Shown here: positions 13,101 to 21,995 of the stretch, one piece after another
Layout of the letters: every line of letters begins with the position of its first letter
Numbering within the stretch: position 1 is the stretch's first letter
Source: Anarhynchus alexandrinus
Lineage: Eukaryota > Chordata > Aves > Charadriiformes > Charadriidae
Assembly: GCA_008711295.1 (NCBI GenBank)
Contig: VUYV01000519.1
Span: 248,001-312,000, forward strand
Length of the DNA: 64,000 nt
Direction: 5' to 3'
Program-made: the position numbers and the translations under genes
Notes under the pieces: generated by a model
What the model was told of the DNA's origin: nothing
Database searches by the model: none
Seen by the model: the letters and a program-made list of their open reading frames with translations, nothing else

Positions 13101-16100
13101 CTTCCCCCAAAACAGACTGTTTACCTGCCGCATACGCTGTTCATACAGAGGTGCTTTCAGCCACTCCACTTAGCCCTGGCAAGAGCCGGTTATCTCAAAT
13201 GGCACATTCTTGCCACACCGTGGGTGTCATTCCGTTTGGAGGCTCATTTTTTCCTGGTGTGTGCGCTCATGCCGGGGCTGGCAAACAGCCACCAAATGAG
13301 TGACGGGCACACATCTGATCACTAGCTATACTCCAAATTAAGCAGCATTAAGACTAACAGTCATCATTCAATTAAAGCACAGGCACAAGTTTTGGTAACG
13401 TAAAGCCTGATGGCAAAGGAGGCCAGTTCTTCAGGCCAGTTTATAAAGGTATTACAAAATGCTTTGCCAAAACCGGTGATTTGGCTTCCTAAGTACAAGA
13501 GGATCACCATGACAATAATCTGAGGGAGTGATTAGAGCAGAGAGAGAAAGTGGAATTTTTCCAAACATGCATTTTACCAATCTTTCTCCAGAAAGAAATA
13601 AAACCTCCCACACATATTAGAAAGCCTACTACTGCATATTTCTCTCTCCCCCATTCTCCTGAGCCCAATCTTTTCTACCTGAAATCTTAATGCCACCATA
13701 ATTTGCAAGTATTTTTAAAAGTACAAATATGCCCTTCAGATTACCCCCTCAACATCATTTCTAATCTGTGAGCTCCATAAATCCAAAGTAGTTTAAATTC
13801 TTACATCATTTTAGGGGTTATTTATTCTAATCATGAAACCATGCAGAATATTTTATTATGGATATACGCAAACATACACTGGATAAACAGGAAAGAAAAA
13901 ACACAACTCCAAATGTGTAACATTTCAAACGACTGCAGAGATGATTAATCGGGTTAGTGTACTAAATCATACGTGAGTATGACCAGGGGCAAACTCTGAA
14001 ACTTCAAAACAGATTTTTAAATCAAATGCTGGGTTTTAGAGAAAATTAAAAAGGGATGGGATGGAGATTTCCTGCAGAAAATCCAATCAAGTCATTTCAC
14101 TTTATTTTCACCTACTTAGAATGCACCCACCTCAGTGAGCTGTATAAATATTTGTTCTTATTTTACACAGTGACAAAATAAAGTGCACAACCTCCTCCTT
14201 GATCACTGCAGAAAAATGTATCATACCCTTTTAGACAAATCAACACATATGAGGCTAATACACATGACATTATCTTTCCATTAGAAAGGAAAATCATATA
14301 TCATATTACTCTCTGAAAAGTATTCAGCACCGCTCTAAAGCTATATAATGGAATGAATACAGCGATACAAATAATAACAGTAAGGCAGCCTACCATGAAG
14401 TCTGTAAGAAGCGCTAGGGCCCACATAGAGTGTGGAAGGTGCTAAGGCAGTGGAAGTGGAGGACACTTTTGATTTCAACTTTGTGCCTGATTCACACCAG
14501 GAAAGTTCCCACATATAAAACCAACAGTCACCCTTTGTGTCCTGGCTTTCCCCCACCAGCTCTGCATCACAGAAACAGCCGACTATGAACATTTCCCAGC
14601 TCACTAACATTTGTCTCAGCCATTCAGCAGTTTCTGCCAGGATCCTCCTCCCTCTTTACACCCTGTGAATTAATTCTGCTTGCAGCAGCACTAGCACAGG
14701 CTGCCGTGGGTTTTTTTTTTCCTCTCCCCAGCGTGAGTTATTTGTCACTGCTTAAGAACAGCAAATGGTACTGAGTTCCCTTGCCTTTCTAGACACGAAG
14801 ACCTTTCTTCTCTACACATGGCAAAATTGCGCAGAGCCACTCAGTCCTTTCCCTCTCAGATTTGCTTTCCCAGAACACATTCCAGGAGAACATGTGGCTC
14901 CATACCACAAAGAGATAAAACAGATCTTTCATCACTGAAGGGAAGCAGAGATGTATATTTCTACAGACTGGCTCAGATCCCTGGCTGAAGTCAACAAATG
15001 ACTTACATCACTTGAGGACCTAACCACTTCAGTGAGATTACTGAGTGACTTCAGTACACTTAAAATCTGTGCTGCGCTTCAGGGCCGAGCGAGCCAGCTG
15101 GGCTCCATAGCTAGCACAGGCTGCACCACCCCCATCGGGCCTGCTCTGCCGTTACTTCTCTCTCACCACCTTCAGAGCCCAGCTCCTGCACCCCTCTGGC
15201 CACAGGCTTCTGTTCGGTTGCACCACCGGTGATATATTCACATGCAAAAGCTCCCCTCCTCTAATTTCACAGCATGGAAGCTAAATATACTCTTTCTGAA
15301 GGAACACCCCCTCTTTGCTGACCCCAGTATAGCTACTGCAGTCATTCTGGCCTTACACCTTCTCCAAGGCATTGGCTTGCTTTCTCCCCAAGTCTCCATT
15401 CCCAGGCTAAAGTCTAAGACAACAATCAGCCTTGTTCAAACAAAGACTGACATTTGGTGACCTCCCTGTACGATCTCAGGAAGGTCCCATGGTAGCTGAG
15501 ATAAAGACGACTTCTTGCACCACTTAACAAGAAGCCAGTCTGCTAGAATCAACTTTGCAAAGGATTGCAGTACAAAGCTTACTCTTTTTCAGCTAGGAAG
15601 GAGTAAGAGTATCTGTCTGTATATAGAAGTACCTTCAATACTGACTGACACTTGAAGGGCTAAAAGAGGACCTGATCAGAACAACTCAATGCGGTAGTCC
15701 CCCCACCCCTAACAACCATCAATAAAATTCTGACAGAGATTCCCCAAGCAGCCACATGAAGGGGAAGGCGGAACAAAAGCTCACACATCTTGGATCATTC
15801 AGTGAGAGTTTTAAGTGGTCTATTTCCTTATCAGTCATTAACTTTGCTAATTTATCAAGCTTGAAAGCTACCTACCATGTGTTGCCATTTTAAAAGTATA
15901 ATATTTTGCAATGGGAAGAATAGAAATTGGTCAAAACCTGTAATAGGTCAAAACCTGTAAAAAACACTTGAACTTGTCAGCTGGCACAGGACCAGGAAAG
16001 GGTTTATGCTATTGGACAACTGTCACAGATGGAGGCCCAAGTTTTCAGAAGTAATTTGGGATTAGCTTTTAGATGCCTGAATCAGAAAGTTAGAAAGACA

Positions 16101-17264
16101 ATTTGAAAAATGCTTTTAAGAAGATGTGTATGAAAAGCCAGTGATGGACATTAAGAGATGGAGCCACGCCAGACTGCTAATCATAATAAAGAAAACAAAA
16201 GACCACCACCCAAAAGTGAGAGCACATTCCACATTCTTCTAGTGTCACACTGGAGGAAGTCTTTCAGAAAATTAAAAAATTAATTTCCGTAGGTGGATTG
16301 ATTCAGTATCAAATATGCAAAAGGAATTCATATCTGTCTATAGTTTTATGATGTTATGTAGCTACATTAATTTTGGCAGAAGAGGTAATTTAAATCCTTT
16401 GGGAAACATTATCCTCTTGATATGAGAACATAACTCAGATTAATAGGATTTGCATATGTATAACAGTAGGGAGAATAACCCTGAGTTTGGAAAACAGCTT
16501 TGTATTTTAATCAGTTTGGGAACACCAGCAAAAAAATCATACCAGGGACAACTAATTGAACGGCATTTGTTAACTCATGCTAGGTAATAATTGTGAATGA
16601 ATTGACCAATATTTGTAAACTAACATAATTTAAAAAAAAGTATATTTTGGAAAACCAAACAAAGCAGAACTCTTAATATAACTGAAAGAGAAGGGCAGGT
16701 AGAAGTTGCACGGTTAATCACTTATAAATTGTGGGGTTTTTTACAGTCCAGACCAAATCTGTGCTATACCCAAATTGTATAATTGACTCTGTGTATGCAA
16801 TCTCTCAGTTGTTCAACAATACAGATAACAGCAGTAATGGTATAATTATAACTTACAGCTGAAGTAGATAAAAACCTGCTAGTTCTTAACTGGTGGTTGT
16901 AATTAAGAGCGGAGAAGAGCAGTATTCATTGCATCTGCTTATGTTTCATTAATAAAAGTGGATTTTAAGTTCCAATACAGCAAAGCAGCTGCACGCTGCA
17001 TCCAAGCCCTGACCATGTCCTGACAGAAGACAATGACTGGGGAACACAGCTTGACTTGTAGCAACTGTAGGAAAAATAGCTCTGTAAGCAGCGGTTGAGC
17101 AGCAGCTGTACATATGGAATGCACCAAATGGAAAGCAAGCGATAAGCATGCAAGGAAGAGATTATTTCCTGCGCCCCAAGCGTCACTTTAGTTTCAACTC
17201 CATCAACGGCTTGAAGAAAGAGCATTACTTCCTTTCTACCACCTTCCCCCCGCACGGGCAAAGA
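10131..17264. other. Intron-like noncoding DNA
   Basis: A long featureless stretch. A CAA-rich run lies at 10463-10490. The longest open stretches (10324-10746 and 12833-13303, plus strand) have no recognisable domain, low-complexity composition in places, and no splice or promoter context. I see no gene here. Confidence 0.5.
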
Positions 17265-17278
17265 AACACACACACACA
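17265..17278. repeat. (CA)n microsatellite
   Basis: A short CA-repeat tract just outside CpG island 1. Confidence 0.9.
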
Positions 17279-17319
17279 GGTGCACAGCCAACCCATAGAC
17301 AGAGAAGGAGGACAAGACA

Positions 17320-17570
17320 AGGCGGGACATGCCCTATTCCACCCCCGGCGCAGCGCTCACACACCGCCGCCGGCCCCCGCCGCGCCGCCCGGCGCTTCAG
17401 CACCAGGGGCGGTGGACAGCGCCCGCGGGCCGCCGGGCGGGCCGGGCCCCGCCCCCCGCCGCAGGAGCCGGGGGGGCGGCGCGGCCCCTCTGCCTGCGGG
17501 ACAGGCAGCACCCCCCGGGGCACCCAGAGCCACCCGGCACCCTCCATGGCACATCAGTAACGTCACCGGC
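17320..17570. promoter_or_regulatory. CpG island 1
   Basis: A compact block of about 250 bp with very high G+C and dense CpG in an AT-rich setting. It contains several GC-box/Sp1-type sequences (CCCCGCCCCCCGCC near 17447; GGGGGGCGGCG near 17470). A TAACGTCA (reverse TGACGTTA, CRE-like) lies at 17558-17565. It has no TATA box, so it looks like a CpG-type promoter. It lies about 4.3 kb from the PHACTR exon, on that exon's 3' side in minus-strand terms, so it would be intragenic. It could drive a short PHACTR isoform on the minus strand or an antisense noncoding transcript on the plus strand. The plus-strand donor that follows favours the latter. Confidence 0.8.
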
Positions 17571-17594
17571 CACCCAACAGCTTGTGAAAAACAG
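17330..17594 (+). other. Candidate noncoding first exon with strong donor
   Basis: A consensus splice donor, ACAG|GTAAGT, sits at the downstream edge of CpG island 1, with the exon's last base at 17594. A promoter-type CpG island followed by a perfect donor is the usual layout of a first exon. The 5' end given here is arbitrary. A short frame with a good context (CTCCATGG, ATG at 17546) stops after four codons at 17558-17560, so the exon is probably noncoding or 5' UTR. A read-through frame from 17148 to 17747 exists, but its product is proline/arginine/glycine-rich, as expected from CpG-island sequence. No second exon was identified. Confidence 0.4.
17396..17423 (+). promoter_or_regulatory. 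Expanded-spacing RE1/NRSE (REST) site
   Basis: REST/NRSF silences neuronal genes in non-neuronal cells by binding RE1. The canonical RE1 has a left half TTCAGCACC and a right half GGACAGCGCC with 2 bp between them. Here the left half is perfect at 17396-17404 and the right half is perfect at 17414-17423, in the same orientation, with 9 bp between. The 7-bp expansion falls in the range of wider half-site spacings reported for REST binding in genome-wide studies. Two exact half-sites by chance this close together are very unlikely, even in GC-rich DNA. The site lies inside CpG island 1, as REST sites at neuronal promoters often do. Confidence 0.62.
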
Positions 17595-18505
17595 GTAAGT
17601 TTGGAAACAGGGTTGGTTTTGGATTTTTGTTGGGTTTTTTTTTCCCCCCAAAGAATAAATTCGGGAACGTTGCACCTCATAAATAATAAGTTTCAAAAGC
17701 ACACCCTGCGCCACGCAGCATTATCAAGTACGAGCAAGAGTGGCTAAACAAATTTTCTAACAGCTGTTTCCTTGGAATAGAGAGTTCGCAAACCCAGGCA
17801 GCTTGGTTTGTGCTTTCTGAGCAAACAGAAGAGTAAATCCAACAGCTCAGAAATGAAGTGGGTACCAGCAGCACGTTTCACTTGCTTTTTGGCTCACTCA
17901 CTCAATACTGGTTGCTAAGCAATTATTTTTTTTAAAAAAAAAAGCTCAAAACTACTCACTGCCAGATGGATTAACGAAAACACACACTTGCACTACTTAC
18001 AACATTTTTCATTTCTATTTCTTGATACACCAGTACTGTTTCTTTTAATTATTTCTTTTAAAGGAATTCAATTTCCAGGTTTGAAAGTAAAGACATAAAT
18101 TAAAGACAGCAGTGGAGAGGGGAGGAACAGAAAGAAGCTAAGTGTAATTATAAAATTTTTCAGTGGATTGCAGGAAAGAGGTACCTAGAGACTTGCACAT
18201 CCTCTGGGACTTCCAGCAAAGACAGCATGTCTAGCTCAGCATAGAGATGTGAGGCACCAGGTGACCTGAAGGTGCCTTGCTCTTAACTGGTTTATCTATT
18301 TATAACTACATGACATAACATTACCTGTGACAGCACAAGTCAACTCAGGGTTTTTTCAGCAGTCAAATAACCATACACAGCCTCTTTTTATTTACACCAT
18401 TCGCACAGCGATGCTCTTTCCATTTTCACTCCCAGTTCTTTAGAGCTGAAACCTGGAATTTGGCACTGTCTTGCAGCCTGTGTCCTGAAATGCCACCCAA
18501 CTTAC
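17595..18505. other. Noncoding DNA between islands
   Basis: AT-rich again. Purine- and pyrimidine-run patches are present but nothing is recognisable. A CTATTTATAA MEF2-type match at 18296-18305 is expected by chance in such sequence. Confidence 0.45.
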
Positions 18506-18720
18506 CTACAGTTTGGTAATTTTTAAGAAGTCATTATTAGAAAGAAATAATGACCCGCTGTATGATGTAACCAACCATTCTGTCAATGGCAAAACCAAAC
18601 TGTGTATTAGCCATTACCAAAGCTGTAATTACAGCGGGGATAACAGAAGGGGGAGGGGAATCCATTCCATCCCCAAGTGGAGGAGAAAACACATCTCTGC
18701 CATCTCCAACTTTCTGCCAG
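18506..18720 (-). other. Candidate extra minus-strand exon (unproven)
   Basis: Read on the minus strand, a strong pyrimidine tract ends in TTTCAG at 18726-18721, followed by a 215-nt segment ending at a consensus donor TAG|GTAAGT (donor G at 18505). If spliced from the PHACTR exon upstream (phase 1), the frame would reach a stop after about 30 codons, well before the donor, making a truncating or poison exon. In the frame with two bases carried over it stays open for about 60 codons, then stops at 18539-18537. Neither product resembles a protein I know. No good branch point was seen close to the acceptor. Treat it as a splice-site coincidence until RNA evidence exists. Confidence 0.25.
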
Positions 18721-19379
18721 CTGAAAGGGGGAAGAAAGGATGGGAGAGACCGCAGCATGGCAAGCAGCAACTCCGAGGCAGGTCTTTTCCCTTTTACAGC
18801 TGGCAGTGAGCTGACAGGCTCAGCATCAAAGACTCTTACACAGTTGGGTCATTTTGTGCTGCTGCTGGGACATGCGGGAGGCTGCAGGAGCGCTTCCTGG
18901 CTACAGATCCTCCCTTGTGCTTGCCCCACCACCAGACAGAGGAAGTCTGGTTTGGTGTGGAGAACCAACCGAAGGAACTTTCTTTTCCTTTGTTTCTGAG
19001 AGCAAGTAACCTCTGCTGTAGTTTACTGTTGACGGAACCCGTAAGGAAAGAAAAGGTCAGGGAAGGAGGGAAAACCACAGGCCTAGTAAGAAAGAAACAG
19101 GATAGTCCCCATGTGCAGGATGAACTGGAGGGGACCGCCAAAATCTCCAGGGAGCCACGAGGAAGAGGCGGCAGAGAGGAAGGAGCAGCAGTGGAGAAGG
19201 GGGACGGAAGGACCAGGTAGAGCCTTGCAGGAGGCTCGTCCGGGTAATGGGCAGGAGGAGGTGAATGTGGGGAGCTGGAGGTGTGTTGGTAGAAAGCACC
19301 AGGCTGTACACCCATCGAGAGTCACCACAAGCAACGCTGAGAGGCAACAGGGGAACCTCATGAGGCTGAGAAAAAGTGG
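18721..19379. other. Transition into CpG island 2
   Basis: Increasingly G+C- and purine-rich sequence with no recognisable exon. Reading frames are open on both strands here mainly because of composition. Confidence 0.45.
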
Positions 19380-19708
19380 CCAACGCAGGCGCAAGTTTCC
19401 TCGCACTTTTGAGGCACAAACCCACCTAGGGGAACGATGCAAAGAGCGAGAAGGGGCTGAGCCTTGCGAAGCGCCACGGGCAGCCTCCCCAGGAGGGGTG
19501 CCAGAAGAGCCTGGCGAGGAGGGACAGAGCAGAAATCTTGCGGGGAACCCGCACCGCGCTCTGCCGGGCGAGAGGACGGCGGGCTGGCAGAGGGGCCGGG
19601 CAGAGAAGGGAAGGGAAGCCAGCACCCGGCGGAGCGGGCGAGAGGTGCGGGGGTAAGGCCAGCCGGCCGGGGCCGGAGGAGGCCGGGGAGGTGCGAAGGA
19701 GCGGGCGG

Positions 19709-19732
19709 CAGGGCAGGGCAGGGCAGGGCAGG
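19709..19732 (+). repeat. GGGCA tandem run, G-quadruplex candidate
   Basis: Four tandem GGGCA units (19711-19730) plus flanking G-runs meet the G3+N1-7 quadruplex pattern on the plus strand. C-runs at 19818-19856 give the same potential on the minus strand. These structures and the homopolymer runs probably explain the nearby failed assembly. Confidence 0.75.
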
Positions 19733-19901
19733 ACCGGGCCGGGCCAGGCGGCAGCGCCCCGAGGGAGCCCACCGGGCGCTGGCGGGGGAGGAGGCCGCGG
19801 CGCTGGGGGCGGCCCCTTCCCCCCCCGCCTCCCCCCCCCCCGGGGCCCCCCCCGCCGGTCTACGGGCGGCCGTGGGCGAGGCGGGCCGGGCCTCCCCCCC
19901 C

Positions 19902-20094
19902 NNNNNNNNNNNNNNNNNNNNNNNNNNNNNNNNNNNNNNNNNNNNNNNNNNNNNNNNNNNNNNNNNNNNNNNNNNNNNNNNNNNNNNNNNNNNNNNNNNN
20001 NNNNNNNNNNNNNNNNNNNNNNNNNNNNNNNNNNNNNNNNNNNNNNNNNNNNNNNNNNNNNNNNNNNNNNNNNNNNNNNNNNNNNNNNNNNNNN
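19902..20094. other. Assembly gap (193 N)
   Basis: A run of 193 undetermined bases, entered through nine C's and left through a GA repeat. True length and content are unknown. Any reading frame spanning it is meaningless. Confidence 1.
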
Positions 20095-20096
20095 GG

Positions 20097-20111
20097 GAGA
20101 GAGAGAGAGAG
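20097..20111. repeat. (GA)n microsatellite at gap edge
   Basis: A short GA repeat directly follows the gap. The repeat may extend into the missing sequence. Confidence 0.9.
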
Positions 20112-20377
20112 GGAAAACCCGTCAAGGATCTGCGGACGGGAGCGGCCGCGGCGGCCCTGCCCGCCGCCCCTGCCCGCCGGCAGCGCCTCCGCCGGCCGAG
20201 TCCCGCCCGCGGCCGCTCGCCTCAGGGCGGCGACCTTCGCTCCGGAGGCGGGGGGAACACCGCTCCGTCGTCCCCCCCCTCCGGCCCGGCCTGACCCCCT
20301 GCCCAGGGGAGGCCCGGGCCAGGGGCCTGGCGGAGGTGGTTTCACGCCCCCAGGGCAGGGTCCCGCCTGAAGTGACT

Positions 20378-20403
20378 CCCGCCCCTCTCCAAGTCCCCGC
20401 CCG
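20378..20403 (-). promoter_or_regulatory. Paired GC boxes (Sp1/KLF type)
   Basis: CCCGCCCC (20378-20386 region) and CCCCGCCC (20395-20403 region) are two Sp1/KLF-type boxes, G-rich on the minus strand. They fit a minus-strand or bidirectional TATA-less promoter in CpG island 2. Confidence 0.5.
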
Positions 20404-20475
20404 AGGGAGGCTGAGGTGCCACAGCAGGCCTGGCACCTCCTGCCCCGGCCTTGGGCACCCCGAAGTGCGCTCCTG

Positions 20476-21704
20476 TATAGCTTAGGGGTCCCAAAACTCA
20501 AAGCACGGCTGGATCGAGGCTCAGTGGGAAGTCTGAGGGCTCATCCCTTTACCCTCTTCTCCTCTTTCCTTGGGCAAACCCATTAAGTGAAGCAGGATGG
20601 TGCACCAGGCCAAGCGCTTTAAAATGCCAAGGGCACTGAGGAGCCTACGCTCAATGTTTAAAACTGACCGTCACTTAAAGCTTGGGACTCGTATTCATAA
20701 GTCACTTTGGCAGGTCCTTGGGAAAAAAAAAAAAAAAGTGACCATAGGCAAAAATTGGTGACTCCGTTCTCCAGCTCCAAATGGGGGATGATGTATTGCT
20801 GCTTCTCCCCTATGCTGTCTTCTCTATTTAGTGATCAGCTCTTTATGTGGATGTTATTTCTTACCCTGTGGTTGTGGGCTGCCTGCCGCATTAGTGTTCC
20901 AATTCCTGTTGGGACCTTTAGATGTTAGTGTAATACAAATAATTAAAAATGCTATTTAAAAAAAAAAATCTGGGTAGCACAAAAGTACTACACAAAGTGA
21001 GAGTTAAACAATTAAAATATATGCCAGGGAGTGTACTAGTTCATCCCATTTAATTTAGATTTTTTTACAGAAAACCCAGCCTGCTTAAAGTCACTAAGTT
21101 GTCAATACTTCCAAAATCTTTTGTTTGGGTCAACCTCAATGAGAAAAAGGACCAGAGAATGACAGGGCTCAATAACTCTGAAAGCAGTGGTAGTAACATT
21201 AGTTGGTGTGAACTTTGGAGTACAGGTGTCTTACTCATTCCTGCAGAATCAAGAGTTTTCTGTTACACTTTAGCCAATTAAACCTATAGAGGTTTTTGGG
21301 CATGTTGGATGTTCTTCCATGGTTGTAATGTTGGGTTTAGCTGGAGTCTGCTGTTAGCTCTAATCGCTTCATCAATGTTCACAAGAACTTTCATGTTTCT
21401 GGATGCCTGGAGTAGATAAGATATAAATACATCTTGTTTGCAAAGCCATTCTCTTTTGCTGTGATCTCACTGTCTCACCCTAGCTAAAACAGGGGAAAAT
21501 CTTTAGTTAGTACTTGCAGGAGAATTTTGAAAAGGATCCCTGTTCATACATGTGCAGGTGCTTTTATTTAGACAGCTGTGACATCCTTGGATGTCTGGTG
21601 AACCACCATACCACTTGTGAACGAGGAGGTGCCATCTGGTCTGTCTGCATCTCAAAAAAAGTCTTTAATTAACATGATATGCTGCCAGGGAGGGGTGGTC
21701 TTAC
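20476..21704. other. Intron 3' of the PHACTR exon
   Basis: AT-rich sequence between CpG island 2 and the PHACTR exon, presumed to be the first part of the downstream intron on the minus strand. An A-run lies at 20728-20742 and another at 20957-20966. No other exon is recognised. Confidence 0.55.
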
Positions 21705-21857
21705 CATTGTCAAGGTTGAAGCAGATCCTAGCTTCTTCCAAGTAAGGGGTGTCACTCTTAGACCGGAGTCTTCTGATGGGTCTCCGGTCTATGTCGTCCT
21801 CAGAAGATGAAGATGCTGTCATCAGAGTGGGCACGGTGAGAAGAGTTGCCCGACGAG
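21705..21857 (-). CDS. PHACTR1: PHACTR1-type coding exon (N-terminal region)
   Basis: Phactr proteins bind G-actin through RPEL motifs and bind protein phosphatase 1 through their C-terminus. They link actin monomer levels to phosphatase targeting and the cytoskeleton, and PHACTR1 is abundant in brain and vascular cells. This exon encodes 50 complete codons plus one split codon. Its product includes ARRATLL near the start, [15 protein letters not shown] in the middle, and [18 protein letters not shown] near the end. This matches, with few substitutions, the segment of PHACTR1 that precedes the first RPEL motif and the basic nuclear-localisation region. The acceptor is TTATCAG and the donor is ATG|GTAAGA. 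Length 153 nt with phase 1 on both sides means it can be skipped in frame. The initiator exon, RPEL repeats and PP1-binding tail are not in this window. PHACTR3, the closest paralogue, cannot be fully excluded, but the AT-rich setting with long introns suits PHACTR1 better. Confidence 0.9.
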
Positions 21858-21995
21858 CTGATAAGAACGAACAAATGAAGAGGAGAATAGCAGGAGAAAT
21901 GGAAAGGGGGAGGAAGAGGGAGAAAAAGAAAAAAAAAGAGAAGAGAGAAAGAAAATCACTCAGTGGAAAAGAGGATCTGTAGCAGGTAGTTAGTA
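21858..21995 (-). promoter_or_regulatory. Extended splice acceptor region with distant branch point
   Basis: On the minus strand the acceptor AG (21859-21858) is preceded by a nearly pure pyrimidine tract (21956-21896) rich in TTCT and CTCTC motifs, which PTB-family regulators bind. No AG dinucleotide occurs from 21958 to 21860, an exclusion zone of about 97 nt. A perfect TACTAAC branch-point match lies at 21995-21989, placing its branch A 133 nt from the exon. A weaker site (TTCAT) lies much closer. Distant branch points and long AG-free zones are typical of regulated exons. Confidence 0.7.

Larger units (their letters stand above)
19380..20475. promoter_or_regulatory. CpG island 2 (with assembly gap)
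   Basis: A large CpG island of about 1.1 kb including the gap, with runs of G and C, GC boxes and no TATA box. The proteins read from its frames on both strands are arginine/glycine/proline/alanine-rich, typical of translated CpG islands and not evidence of a gene. It lies about 1.2 kb from the PHACTR exon, on that exon's 3' side in minus-strand terms. It is therefore a candidate internal promoter for shorter PHACTR transcripts (minus strand) or for an antisense transcript. Two GC boxes at 20378-20403 read as GGGCGGGG/GGGGCGGG on the minus strand. The unread gap prevents placing a start site. Confidence 0.85.

Noticed and set aside
12833..13303. 156-codon open stretch on the plus strand
   Set aside because: No homology, low-complexity parts and no supporting signals.
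17148..17747. 199-codon open frame through CpG island 1 on the plus strand
   Set aside because: It crosses a perfect splice donor and its product is composition-driven. A noncoding first exon is the simpler reading.
18296..18305. MEF2-type site CTATTTATAA (and TTATTTATAG at 27879-27888)
   Set aside because: Matches to this degenerate AT motif are expected many times in 64 kb of AT-rich DNA.
19464..20485. Long open frames of 200-300 codons on both strands across CpG island 2
   Set aside because: They run through the 193-N gap and have the Arg/Gly/Pro/Ala composition that any translated CpG island gives.
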